This document shows positions 1 through 6,575 of a DNA stretch of 6,824 nucleotides, one piece after another (position 1 is the stretch's first letter; every line of letters starts with the position of its first letter). A program made the translations under genes and the position numbers. Source of the stretch: CAYWNA01 sp964459305 (lineage in GTDB: Bacteria > Planctomycetota > Planctomycetia > Pirellulales > Pirellulaceae). The notes beneath the pieces are model-generated. The model made no database searches. It saw only the letters and a program-made list of their open reading frames with translations, and was not told where the DNA came from. Where the stretch lies: contig CAYWNA010000428.1 in NCBI GenBank assembly GCA_964459305.1, forward strand, positions 1 through 6,824. The letters are read 5' to 3'.

Positions 1-882
1 TGCACGATCGCCTGGTGTTTGACGGGCCTGGCGGCGGTGGCGTACTTCGCGGGAAAGGACATTGAACCGGACAAGATTTTTGGCCAAGTGGCGCGCGACA
101 TCCTGCCAGGGGTCATGCCGGGCATGTTGGGGTTGTTTATCGCCGGCCTATTGGCTTCGGTAATGAGTTCGTGCGACGCCTTTATGGTATCGTCGGCAGG
201 CCTGTTCGCCGAGAACCTGTACAAGCCGATAGTGCCGGGCCGTTCGCCGCGCCATTACTTGTGGATCGCGCGCCTCTCGTCGCTGGTGGTGGTTGTGGGC
301 GGAGTGGCCTTTGCCTATTGGGTGAAAGACGTCGTAAAAGGGCTTGAGATCTTCTGGAAGATCTCGCCCATGTTGGGCGTCGCGTTCTGGCTGGGTCTGT
401 TCTGGCGCCGGATGACCTCGGCTGGCGCTTGGGCAGCGACGCTGGCCGCGCTGGGCACTTGGTGGCTGAGCGTCCAATCTCTTGTCATCGAGTGGATCGC
501 CGGATGGCCGGGGGCCGAATCGCTCCGCTTCGTCATGGAAAGCGAAGGCGAAAAGGCCCTGTACATGCCATGGCAGATGGTTTTCTACCTGACTGCCGGG
601 TTGGTCTGCGGCGTAGTCGTCAGCTTGCTGACGCCTGCGGTTAGCGAAGACAAGCTACAGCGATATCACGCCCTATTGCGCACGCCCGTCCGATCGGGCG
701 AAGTCATTCCCGCACCTTGCACATTGCCCGACGACGCCAAAGTCCCGCCGCGGCGGTTGCTCATTTCGGCATGGGGCTTGGAAATCCCCGTACCTTCCCG
801 ACAAGCGATTCTCGGCTTCCTAGCCGGCTGGATATGCGTAGCCGCGATCATCGGGGTATTCGTATGGATCGTGCGAGGATGA
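1..882 (+). CDS. Sodium:solute symporter (SSS family), C-terminal part, cut by left window edge
   Basis: Inner-membrane secondary transporter that would couple Na+ (or H+) entry to uptake of an organic solute; the substrate cannot be read from this part. The frame is open from base 1, so the true start lies outside the window; the TTG at 19 is only an internal codon. The visible 293 residues contain a glycine/alanine-rich helix at about 38-60 ending in M-S-S-C-D-A (Ser56-Ser57). This matches the SSS transmembrane helix whose paired Ser/Ser or Ser/Thr contributes to the second sodium site. Further hydrophobic helices lie at about 92-108, 118-135, 141-157, 191-211 and 269-291. Helix 269-291 follows a roughly 55-residue hydrophilic stretch (Leu-Arg-Thr-Pro-Val-Arg...), an extension I associate with planctomycete members. 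It ends in Val-Arg-Gly then TGA. The family call is strong, the subfamily unknown. Confidence 0.88.
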   Translation, partial: CTIAWCLTGLAAVAYFAGKDIEPDKIFGQVARDILPGVMPGMLGLFIAGLLASVMSSCDAFMVSSAGLFAENLYKPIVPGRSPRHYLWIARLSSLVVVVGGVAFAYWVKDVVKGLEIFWKISPMLGVAFWLGLFWRRMTSAGAWAATLAALGTWWLSVQSLVIEWIAGWPGAESLRFVMESEGEKALYMPWQMVFYLTAGLVCGVVVSLLTPAVSEDKLQRYHALLRTPVRSGEVIPAPCTLPDDAKVPPRRLLISAWGLEIPVPSRQAILGFLAGWICVAAIIGVFVWIVRG

Positions 883-930
883 TCTCACACCTGAGATCTT
901 CTTGGCAAGGCCCAAACCGAAGATCTGAGG
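881..930 (+). other. Two overlapping, mutually exclusive stem-loops after the symporter gene
   Basis: GATCTCA (881-887) pairs perfectly with TGAGATC (892-898) around a CACC loop and starts inside the symporter stop codon; it is followed by TTCTT, a weak T-run. The right arm is shared with a second stem: 890-901 (CCTG-AGATCTTC) pairs with 919-930 (GAAGATCT-GAGG), eight contiguous pairs plus three more beyond one G-G mismatch, around a 17-nt loop. Only one structure can form at a time. It could be a weak terminator, an attenuator before the small downstream gene, or an mRNA 3'-end stabiliser. The pairing is seen directly; any function is inference. Confidence 0.45.
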
Positions 931-976
931 ATGTTCAATGGTTGTCCATTCAAGGCGAGTGACAGAGGTTTGTGCG

Positions 977-981
977 GGAGG
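977..981 (+). promoter_or_regulatory. Ribosome binding site of the 64-residue membrane protein
   Basis: GGAGG, within GGGAGGA, lies six bases before the ATG at 988. This near-ideal Shine-Dalgarno fixes the start at 988; the alternative in-frame ATG at 931 sits at the foot of the stem-loop and has no comparable site. Confidence 0.7.
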
Positions 982-987
982 ATCGAC

Positions 988-1182
988 ATGGAACTCTACG
1001 AGACTGGGTACAAGCTCCACTGCCGTGTTCCACTAGGCAAGGCTCTGCTTTTGAGCCTTCTGTACATCTTTCTTCTTGCTCTCAGCGCTGGTTTGGCCCT
1101 GCCATTCTGTCTTTTTCACATGGGAGAGATGTTAGCCAATCACACGCAACTTGCCAAACTGGATGAAGCAAGCGGTGACTGA
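988..1182 (+). CDS. Small single-pass membrane protein (64 residues), function unknown
   Basis: Not firmly recognised. The start at 988 is chosen because of the strong GGAGG six bases upstream. Residues about 1-16 are polar (MELYETGYKLHCRVPL); residues about 17-46 form one long hydrophobic stretch rich in Leu, Ala and Ile; the tail (ANHTQLAKLDEASGD) is polar. The pattern of a Leu-rich helix, then L-P-F, then a short segment ending in ...NHTQL, loosely recalls the C-terminal half of small DUF898-type membrane proteins, but this is a weak resemblance from memory. It lies 105 bases after the symporter on the same strand and could be co-transcribed as an accessory peptide, although the stem-loops between them could also separate the two. 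It converges on the giant minus-strand gene, with 36 bases between the stop codons. The good ribosome site and the coherent membrane segment favour a real gene. Confidence 0.6.
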   Translation: MELYETGYKLHCRVPLGKALLLSLLYIFLLALSAGLALPFCLFHMGEMLANHTQLAKLDEASGD

Positions 1183-1218
1183 TTGAGACCGCCATTGGCA
1201 TCCCTCCAACGTTCCATC

Positions 1219-4200
1219 CTATTCCACCGGCCCGGGGCGGATGATGGTGGGGGCGGTCTTGATTTTCGGGCGGATGGAGATCCAGTCGACGCCTTGGAAG
1301 TCGGGGTCGTCGATGGCGCGGACCTCTTCGTCACCGCGGTAGGGGCACATCGTGTCGACCCAGGCGATCAGGCGTCGTAGGCTGATCGGATCGACCTTCA
1401 CGTCGTGGTGCTTGCCGCTGGAGGCCTGCTCGATCAGTTTGCTGCGGTAGGAGAGGTACGTCATGGGCTCGGGCGTTTGGTAGGCCTTCGGGTCACGTTG
1501 GTCGTAGCCTTCGACCATCAGCATGTTGGCGATGCCAAGTCCGGGCGGTGGGTTTTCGGGTTTGACGTGCGCCTTGCCCCAACTCGGCCTACCGATCAAG
1601 GTCCAGTACGGCTCGTCGAACATGAGGTAGCCGGGCCGCACGGTCAGGTCCAGGGTCTTGCGGCCTTTGCCGTCGCCCTGGTGGCATTTGCCGCAGTATT
1701 TGTCCAGCACCGGCTGGACGTATCGCATGTAGCTGACCGAGTCTTCGCCCCACGGTGGCGGCGTAATCTGCTGCGGCTCTTTCGAGAAGGCCATGGCCGA
1801 AACGTTCAGTTCGGGCGTCGTACTGTGTAGCTCATGGCAGCCCAGACAGCCGCGCTGTTCGCCGGGCATTACCCCGGTGAAACTGCGCATCGTTTGCAGC
1901 GCCCGGTACCGTTCGTCGAGCAATTGGAAATGCAGCGGGATGCCCGGCGGCGCGTAGAACGCGACCGACCCGTCCGCTTCGATGGGCACGGTGCCCAACA
2001 CGCGCTTGACGCCTTCGGACTGAACGGCCGACACGACTGGCCCAGTGGAGATGTACGGGCGTTTGTGCCAGTACGTGTAGGTCTTGTGTTCGATGTTCAG
2101 CACGCGGAGGAATTTGGCCTTGTCTCGCATTTGGTCCGGGGCGCCGTAATAGACGTTGGCGCTGTAGATCGCGCCCGGCTTGGGATTCAAACGTTCTTCC
2201 CGTGTGGGCCAGACAACTTGGTCGATGACCACAGGCGGTCTCGGACGCGGCTTCAGCGGCAAGGCATGGAAGATATTGTTGATACCCTCGTAGATCAGCT
2301 CCCGGTTTCCGTCGACGTCCATCAGGTACAGCACAAACTTGCCGCCGCGGTTGGCCGACACGAGGAAGTCCGTTTCACTCAGCGGATATGGTGAGTAGTA
2401 GGCCGAGTAGTGGCCGCTGGCGTGGTAGTTCGGCGATTCGACCGGATCGACCGGGCCGTTGCCCGATTCGGGCCAGGCGGTGTCGGCCGTGACCTTGGTG
2501 AGACCGTCGGGAAAGTTGAACCCCAGGTCGCGATCCAGAATGCCCACCGAACCGCTGAACCAGTTGTGGTGGGCACTGCCCGTGAACATCACTCGCCGGC
2601 TGCCGGGAATGCTGCGTGCGTCCTTACACAGGTCGGGCCAGACGGTCTGATTTCCCCAAAATGTGTTGACCTGCGAACCGTCGGGGTTCACGGTCCAAAT
2701 GCCTTGTGCCCGCCAAAGCGGTTTATCGGTGTATTCCCATCGAGTGTAGACGATCCGCCCATCGTTCATCACCGATGGCAGGTAATCCGGCTCGTTGTTT
2801 CGCGAGATCAAATAAATGTTCTTGCCGTCACGCTCGCAACGTGCCAGCACATAGGCATTGGTCGGCGGCATGCAGCGAACGTAGGTATGACCGCGCGTGG
2901 TGGAAAAGACGATGTGTTCCTCGTCGGGCAAATAGATCGGATCAAAGTCGTCGAACTGTCCATCGGTCAGCTGGACCAGTCCGGTGCCGTCGGCGTTGAT
3001 CTCGTACAAGTGGAACGCCTTCTCGTTGTGCGGCTTGAAGCAGAACAGGACCTTTTGGCCGTCGTAAGAAACGTCTGGACGCCAGAAGGATCCGTGCAGC
3101 GGTGCCTGCGGCATCAGTTGCCTGAGCGTACCGTCCGGTCCGAGGCCCTCCTGGATCATCAGCCGGGCGCCGGGCACGGCCTGATAGCCCAGACGGTGCC
3201 GCGTCTCGTGTGGCCACTCCTTGCCTTGTGGAAAAGGCATGTCGACGTACAGCACTTTGTCAAAATCCACGATAGGATTCTTGAGGACAATCGTTCGCTT
3301 GACCTCACGCACGCGGAAGTAGAGATCCTGGTCCGGAGCCGATAGGCCCTCGGCCTGCTTCCCCAAATCGCCGAGCGTCGTTAGCTCCTTGGCGAAGTCC
3401 ACTCGGCCGGGATGCTCGGACGCGATTCTCGCAGCCAACTGGCGCGTCCAGTCGATTTCGGCCCGGATGCGTTCTGGCGTAGGTTTTTGGTCAGCCTGGT
3501 GCAGCCAGTCGCGCTCCAGCGCCTGTCGGGCTTCGGCCGTCGTGAGGTCCCGTGTATCAGGTGTCTGGGGCGTGAGGTACGGGGCCACGGCTTCCTGGAC
3601 GTGAGGTCGGAATTGAATTCGGCTGCCCGCTTCCAGCATCACGGCGATCCAATCGGGTGAAAAACGGGCCGAATCGCCTGACGCCTTGAGTCTCGTGAGT
3701 CTCTGCTCGATGGCCTCCGCTTCGGCCCAATGGCGAAGCTCTTCCGCCGTTTGCTTCTGCTTCTGGCAATCGGTCAGCGGTCGGTATTCCAGCATCATTT
3801 CGACTAACCGACCCGCATGGCGATCGTTGAACTCATCGCCAGGGCTCAGCAAATAGTCGGTGGGCGTGGTACCGGTCCAGCTGACAAAGTTGGCGTAGTC
3901 CTCCGGGAAGCCCGCTTTGAGTTTGACGGAAAACGCCTCGATGACATCACGATCAGGCCGCATGCCTTCTTTGACCACGTTCCTGCGGGAACCGGCCAGC
4001 GTTTCAGCGAACGATTGACCCGGCGCGTACAACGAGTCGAAAGCCTTAACGAATTTCTCTTGCTCCAGCGCGACGGACGCCTGGCCGCTTTGGTACAACC
4101 GGGCGATTTCCTCCGCCGTCAGTGCGTCGGCGTACACTCGCAGATCGTCCAGCGAGCCATGAAACTGTTGCGGTGCGTCTTCGACCGAGGCAATCAACGC

Positions 4201-5517
4201 AGGTGCTGCCGGATCGATGGTAAGCCGGCCCGTTTGCCCCAGCGAGCCTACTTCTTTGCCATCCAGATAGACCCGCACGAACTGTCCGTCGAACGTTGCG
4301 ACGCAATGGTGCCAGCGACCGTCGCAGACATGGGCCGGGTCGATGCGCGCGTCGCACTCCACATACCCGCCGATGTCCATCCCCGCAGCCAGAACCGAGC
4401 CGTTCTCCTGGAAAGCAAGCAGCAACCGCTGGGCGCCTTTCTGCCGAAAGATGTCGCGCTGGCCGCCCACATCCAACGGCTTCGTCCATGCAGCGAGCGT
4501 GATCTTGGCGGCTTCGGTGGGCTGCAAACCGCCCGTCGATTCCAGGCTCTGACTGCCGGAAAGAACCAGCGCGTTGCCGTAGACACCCCTGCGTCTTTCG
4601 ACCCCACCTGATTTCTTGACGGCCAATTCCGGACTGCCTGAGTAGTCCTGGATAATCGGGGCGCCCGCCCGCTCGTTGAAGGTCCAATGGGCCAACAGCG
4701 GTTTGTCGATTTGTGGCTCGCCGGCGTCAACCGGCTCGGACATTGCCGCCAGGGCTTTCACTCCGGTCCGACAAATGCCGGCGATTTCGTCGGGTGTGAG
4801 CGCCTGGCTATAGATTCTCAACTCGTCCATGCCGCCCTGAAAGCACTCGCCGCCGTTCGACGATCCGATGCAGCCGGGTGCCATTCCCCCGGCCGTGATC
4901 TCGCCCAGCCGCTCCAAAGACCCGATCTCTTTGCCATCCAGATAGACCCGCATGAAGCGACCATCGAAGGTGGCGGCGCAGTGGTGCCATGCACCGTCGA
5001 GGACCTGCTTCGGATCGATCTTGGCGTCGCATTCAACGTACCCGCCGACGTTCAGACCCAACGAGAGAATCTTGTTGTGCTCCTGAAACGCGAATAAGAC
5101 ACGGTTGTTTCCGTCTTCTTTGCGGAAGACCTCCAGATAGCGGTCCGTGCCGGTGGGCAATGTCCATGCGCTGAGCGAAATCTGCTGGAGCTTTCCAAAC
5201 TCGGGCTTCCCCGGCACGCGCAGTTTGTGCCGGCCGGAAAACTGCAATGCCCCGCCGAACAAGCCCGGCTCGCGCCGAAACCCCGGTGCGGCCGGTTGTT
5301 CCGGCGAAGCATCGTGATTGTCGCCGCTGGAGTCGATGCAGGTGTCGCCGGCCAGTTCATCGAAACTCCAATGGGCAATCAACGGCTTGTCGATCCGCGC
5401 CGGCATGACCGCTTTCGCCCCATCCGGCTTCGTTTCCTGTCCAAGTGCAGACGTCAGCGCGACGCAGAGCAGAAGCGAAACGAAAACCCACGGCAATGTG
5501 GCTCGTGCAGTTCGCAT
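1219..5517 (-). CDS. Secreted LamG-LamG / HzsA-like beta-propeller / diheme cytochrome c protein
   Basis: Exported 1432-residue protein, probably periplasmic or surface-bound. Residues 1-26 are a signal peptide (MRTARA, hydrophobic WVFVSLLLCVALTSA, likely cleavage after ALG). Two LamG/concanavalin-type domains follow (about 42-252 and 270-478). Next is a mostly helical, charged region (about 485-745) ending in the family-typical KNPIVDFDKVLYV. A beta-propeller resembling the hydrazine synthase alpha-subunit middle domain follows (about 755-1090, with repeated Y-D-G / N-x-D-G / P-D-G blade motifs). The cytochrome c-like C-terminus has C1224-L-G-C-H1228 and C1275-G-K-C-H1279. It ends in IRPKIKTAPTIIRPGP, a tail I recall from planctomycete relatives, so the 3' end looks intact. 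The start at 5517 has GAGGAG nine bases upstream. Redox or electron-transfer function is inferred from the hemes; the substrate is unknown. Not a standard hydrazine synthase: in the anammox enzyme I recall a Tyr four residues after the first heme His, and here it is Ser1232. Confidence 0.9.
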   Translation of the reverse strand: MRTARATLPWVFVSLLLCVALTSALGQETKPDGAKAVMPARIDKPLIAHWSFDELAGDTCIDSSGDNHDASPEQPAAPGFRREPGLFGGALQFSGRHKLRVPGKPEFGKLQQISLSAWTLPTGTDRYLEVFRKEDGNNRVLFAFQEHNKILSLGLNVGGYVECDAKIDPKQVLDGAWHHCAATFDGRFMRVYLDGKEIGSLERLGEITAGGMAPGCIGSSNGGECFQGGMDELRIYSQALTPDEIAGICRTGVKALAAMSEPVDAGEPQIDKPLLAHWTFNERAGAPIIQDYSGSPELAVKKSGGVERRRGVYGNALVLSGSQSLESTGGLQPTEAAKITLAAWTKPLDVGGQRDIFRQKGAQRLLLAFQENGSVLAAGMDIGGYVECDARIDPAHVCDGRWHHCVATFDGQFVRVYLDGKEVGSLGQTGRLTIDPAAPALIASVEDAPQQFHGSLDDLRVYADALTAEEIARLYQSGQASVALEQEKFVKAFDSLYAPGQSFAETLAGSRRNVVKEGMRPDRDVIEAFSVKLKAGFPEDYANFVSWTGTTPTDYLLSPGDEFNDRHAGRLVEMMLEYRPLTDCQKQKQTAEELRHWAEAEAIEQRLTRLKASGDSARFSPDWIAVMLEAGSRIQFRPHVQEAVAPYLTPQTPDTRDLTTAEARQALERDWLHQADQKPTPERIRAEIDWTRQLAARIASEHPGRVDFAKELTTLGDLGKQAEGLSAPDQDLYFRVREVKRTIVLKNPIVDFDKVLYVDMPFPQGKEWPHETRHRLGYQAVPGARLMIQEGLGPDGTLRQLMPQAPLHGSFWRPDVSYDGQKVLFCFKPHNEKAFHLYEINADGTGLVQLTDGQFDDFDPIYLPDEEHIVFSTTRGHTYVRCMPPTNAYVLARCERDGKNIYLISRNNEPDYLPSVMNDGRIVYTRWEYTDKPLWRAQGIWTVNPDGSQVNTFWGNQTVWPDLCKDARSIPGSRRVMFTGSAHHNWFSGSVGILDRDLGFNFPDGLTKVTADTAWPESGNGPVDPVESPNYHASGHYSAYYSPYPLSETDFLVSANRGGKFVLYLMDVDGNRELIYEGINNIFHALPLKPRPRPPVVIDQVVWPTREERLNPKPGAIYSANVYYGAPDQMRDKAKFLRVLNIEHKTYTYWHKRPYISTGPVVSAVQSEGVKRVLGTVPIEADGSVAFYAPPGIPLHFQLLDERYRALQTMRSFTGVMPGEQRGCLGCHELHSTTPELNVSAMAFSKEPQQITPPPWGEDSVSYMRYVQPVLDKYCGKCHQGDGKGRKTLDLTVRPGYLMFDEPYWTLIGRPSWGKAHVKPENPPPGLGIANMLMVEGYDQRDPKAYQTPEPMTYLSYRSKLIEQASSGKHHDVKVDPISLRRLIAWVDTMCPYRGDEEVRAIDDPDFQGVDWISIRPKIKTAPTIIRPGPVE
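4084..5394 (-). repeat. Tandem duplication encoding two LamG domains
   Basis: Copy one is encoded at 4762-5394 (residues 42-252) and copy two at 4084-4710 (residues 270-478), separated by an 17-residue linker. Both begin with I-D-K-P-L-(I/L)-A-H-W-(S/T)-F and both end with D-(E/D)-L-R-(I/V)-Y...A-L-T-x-(D/E)-E-I-A. Over the segment from Y160 to T208 against Y385 to T433, 35 of 49 residues are identical, and some DNA is identical too (for example the 18-base stretch beginning CCATCCAGATAG, found near 4259 and 4934). This indicates an internal duplication. The second copy has additional substitutions, such as Cys398 in place of Leu. Confidence 0.85.
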
Positions 5518-5526
5518 TGGATGGTT

Positions 5527-5532
5527 CTCCTC
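5527..5532 (-). promoter_or_regulatory. Ribosome binding site of the giant LamG/HzsA-like gene
   Basis: On the minus strand GAGGAG lies nine bases before the ATG at 5517. It supports that start, which is also the one that gives a proper signal peptide. Confidence 0.65.
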
Positions 5533-5535
5533 GTA

Positions 5536-5578
5536 TCCCTGGAGTTTTCAGGTTCCGGGTTTCAGTGTTCCTGGGGAG
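5536..5578 (-). repeat. Short imperfect tandem repeat in the leader of the giant gene
   Basis: On the plus strand TTTCAGGTTCCGGG (5546-5559) is followed directly by TTTCAGTGTTCCTGGGG (5560-5576); the two align exactly apart from three single-base insertions in the second copy. TCCCTGGAG (5536-5544), just before the first copy, resembles the end of the second (TTCCTGGGGAG). The array of about 2.5 units sits immediately upstream of the ribosome binding site, inside the predicted transcript leader. It may be a dispersed intergenic repeat; no function is evident. Confidence 0.5.
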
Positions 5579-5687
5579 AAAGAGCGCCGACGATAAGGAG
5601 CTGTGGGAAAACAACGCGAGCGTCCGGCCATATCAATCGGCGACGAATTCGAGAAAAATGGAAAACTCCCGTTTCCACCTAGCCCAC

Positions 5688-5716
5688 ATTATAGACTAAT
5701 TCGGTATGCTTGTTAT
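5688..5716 (-). promoter_or_regulatory. Sigma-70-like promoter for the giant gene
   Basis: Reading the minus strand, ATAACA (5716-5711; four of six matches to TTGACA) is followed after exactly 17 bases by a perfect TATAAT (5693-5688). Transcription would start near 5681 and give a leader of about 164 nt before the ATG at 5517. An imperfect palindrome at 5702-5720 (CGGTAT / ATGCCG with one wobble, 7-nt gap) overlaps the -35 box and could be an operator. The prediction rests on sequence match only. Confidence 0.45.
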
Positions 5717-5773
5717 GCCGGTTTGGGCACAAGTTGCTTTTCGGCCAATCTGAAAACAGTCGAACAAGTGGTC

Positions 5774-5779
5774 TAAGGA
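5774..5779 (+). promoter_or_regulatory. Ribosome binding site deciding the start at 5788
   Basis: TAAGGA lies eight bases before the ATG at 5788. It favours this start over the in-frame TTG at 5710, which would add 26 residues of unconvincing N-terminal sequence. Confidence 0.6.
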
Positions 5780-5787
5780 TTCAAGGC

Positions 5788-6456
5788 ATGTACAACACGC
5801 CATTGGGCATTCGCGTACTGAAAGATGCGGAGCGAGCGCTTTTTACCGATTCCCTGGGCATGATCGTGGACAATATACGTGTCTTCGATCATGGATTTGG
5901 AATCGCGGTTTTCGACGATCTGGATCGCAACCAGAAGATCGCAATTCTCCACCAGGCAGCTCAATCTCTGTTGTCCGGCGAGCAGCCGCCTCTGCGGCTC
6001 ACGGCCGTTCTGGAAGGTGCCGTGGCAGGCATCTACCAGCACGCCCGCGAGATGCTGGCGATGGAGTTGGAGGAACGCGACGAGGACGCGACGGACATCC
6101 CCGGTTGGTCTGACGGGAAGGAAAGCGAAGACTTGGACTTCGGCCTGCCTACGTGGCGCGAGCGGGTGCACGCCGCCTGTCGCGAGATGGCGGTTGGCGG
6201 GAAATTACCCAGCCCGGACAATCGGAATCGCAAAGCGTGGGATATCCCACTCACCAGTCTGGAAGAGTGCGTGCTCTGGGATCACGACTGGGGATTGCAG
6301 GAGGCATTAGATGCCGATCCCGATACCACTCAACGGGCGAAAGAGGAGTTGGGGATCGACGATGACTATTTCGTCGCCATTCCGCCCGATCCCACGGACA
6401 AGGAAGCCGAGCGTTTGCTAGACGAGTTGATCGAGTTTACGGGCGAAGGCCGGTAG
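5788..6456 (+). CDS. Conserved-looking acidic cytoplasmic protein, function unknown (222 residues)
   Basis: No function recognised. There is no signal peptide or membrane segment, so it is probably cytoplasmic. The N-terminal half (about 4-95) looks like a compact alpha/beta or helical fold: TPLGIRVLKDAERALF, then G-I-A-V-F-D-D-L, then a helical stretch (QKIAILHQAAQSLL) and a long helix (LTAVLEGAVAGIYQHAREML). The region 95-120 is strongly acidic and probably flexible. The C-terminal part holds LEECVLWDHDW (158-168), followed by a helix and DDDYFVAIPPDPTDKE (191-206), which looks like a conserved motif. I have the impression of similar hypothetical proteins in other Planctomycetes, but this cannot be verified here. 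It is divergent from the giant gene and shares the upstream region. No clear plus-strand promoter was found; a TATAGA at 5690-5695 lacks a -35 partner. Confidence 0.8.
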   Translation: MYNTPLGIRVLKDAERALFTDSLGMIVDNIRVFDHGFGIAVFDDLDRNQKIAILHQAAQSLLSGEQPPLRLTAVLEGAVAGIYQHAREMLAMELEERDEDATDIPGWSDGKESEDLDFGLPTWRERVHAACREMAVGGKLPSPDNRNRKAWDIPLTSLEECVLWDHDWGLQEALDADPDTTQRAKEELGIDDDYFVAIPPDPTDKEAERLLDELIEFTGEGR

Positions 6457-6575
6457 CCCGGATTTTTCGCGAATCGAGATATTCTCAAGCCGTCGCCGGT
6501 GGTCTTCCGCCGTGTAAGATGTGAGCGGCTTGCGAACCGCGGGTTGCCTAGCCTCTCAATCAAGCAGCAGCCACA
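6457..6575. other. Non-coding stretch after the 222-residue gene
   Basis: No convincing gene. It holds a small GC hairpin, CGGTGG (6497-6502) with CCGCCG (6507-6512) around TCTT, one G-T wobble and no T-run behind it, and a shorter GCGG/CCGC pair at 6525-6540. Nothing else was recognised. Confidence 0.5.

Noticed and set aside
2410..3345. Long plus-strand open frame (311 codons) inside the giant gene; similar ones at 1834-2394 and 3817-4611
   Set aside because: They are antisense to a clearly real protein with recognisable domains throughout. Their translations are rich in Arg, Val, His and Asp with no coherent motifs, as expected for opposite-strand shadows in GC-rich coding DNA.
1219..5517. 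Calling the giant gene hzsA (hydrazine synthase) and the organism an anammox bacterium
   Set aside because: Only the propeller and heme tail resemble HzsA. There are LamG fusions, the expected Tyr after the first heme is Ser, and no HzsB/HzsC-like genes are in the window.
5227..5682. Plus-strand open frame overlapping the start of the giant gene and its leader
   Set aside because: It has no good ribosome site, is antisense to the signal peptide and first LamG domain, and its translation has no recognisable features.
5710..5787. Longer N-terminus of the 222-residue protein starting at TTG 5710
   Set aside because: The added 26 residues have no domain character, the region overlaps the predicted minus-strand promoter, and the ATG at 5788 has a well-placed TAAGGA.
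6450..6467. CCGG-TAGC-CCGG followed by ATTTTT at the end of the 222-residue gene, as a terminator
   Set aside because: The stem is only four base pairs and overlaps the stop codon; too weak to call, although the T-run is notable.
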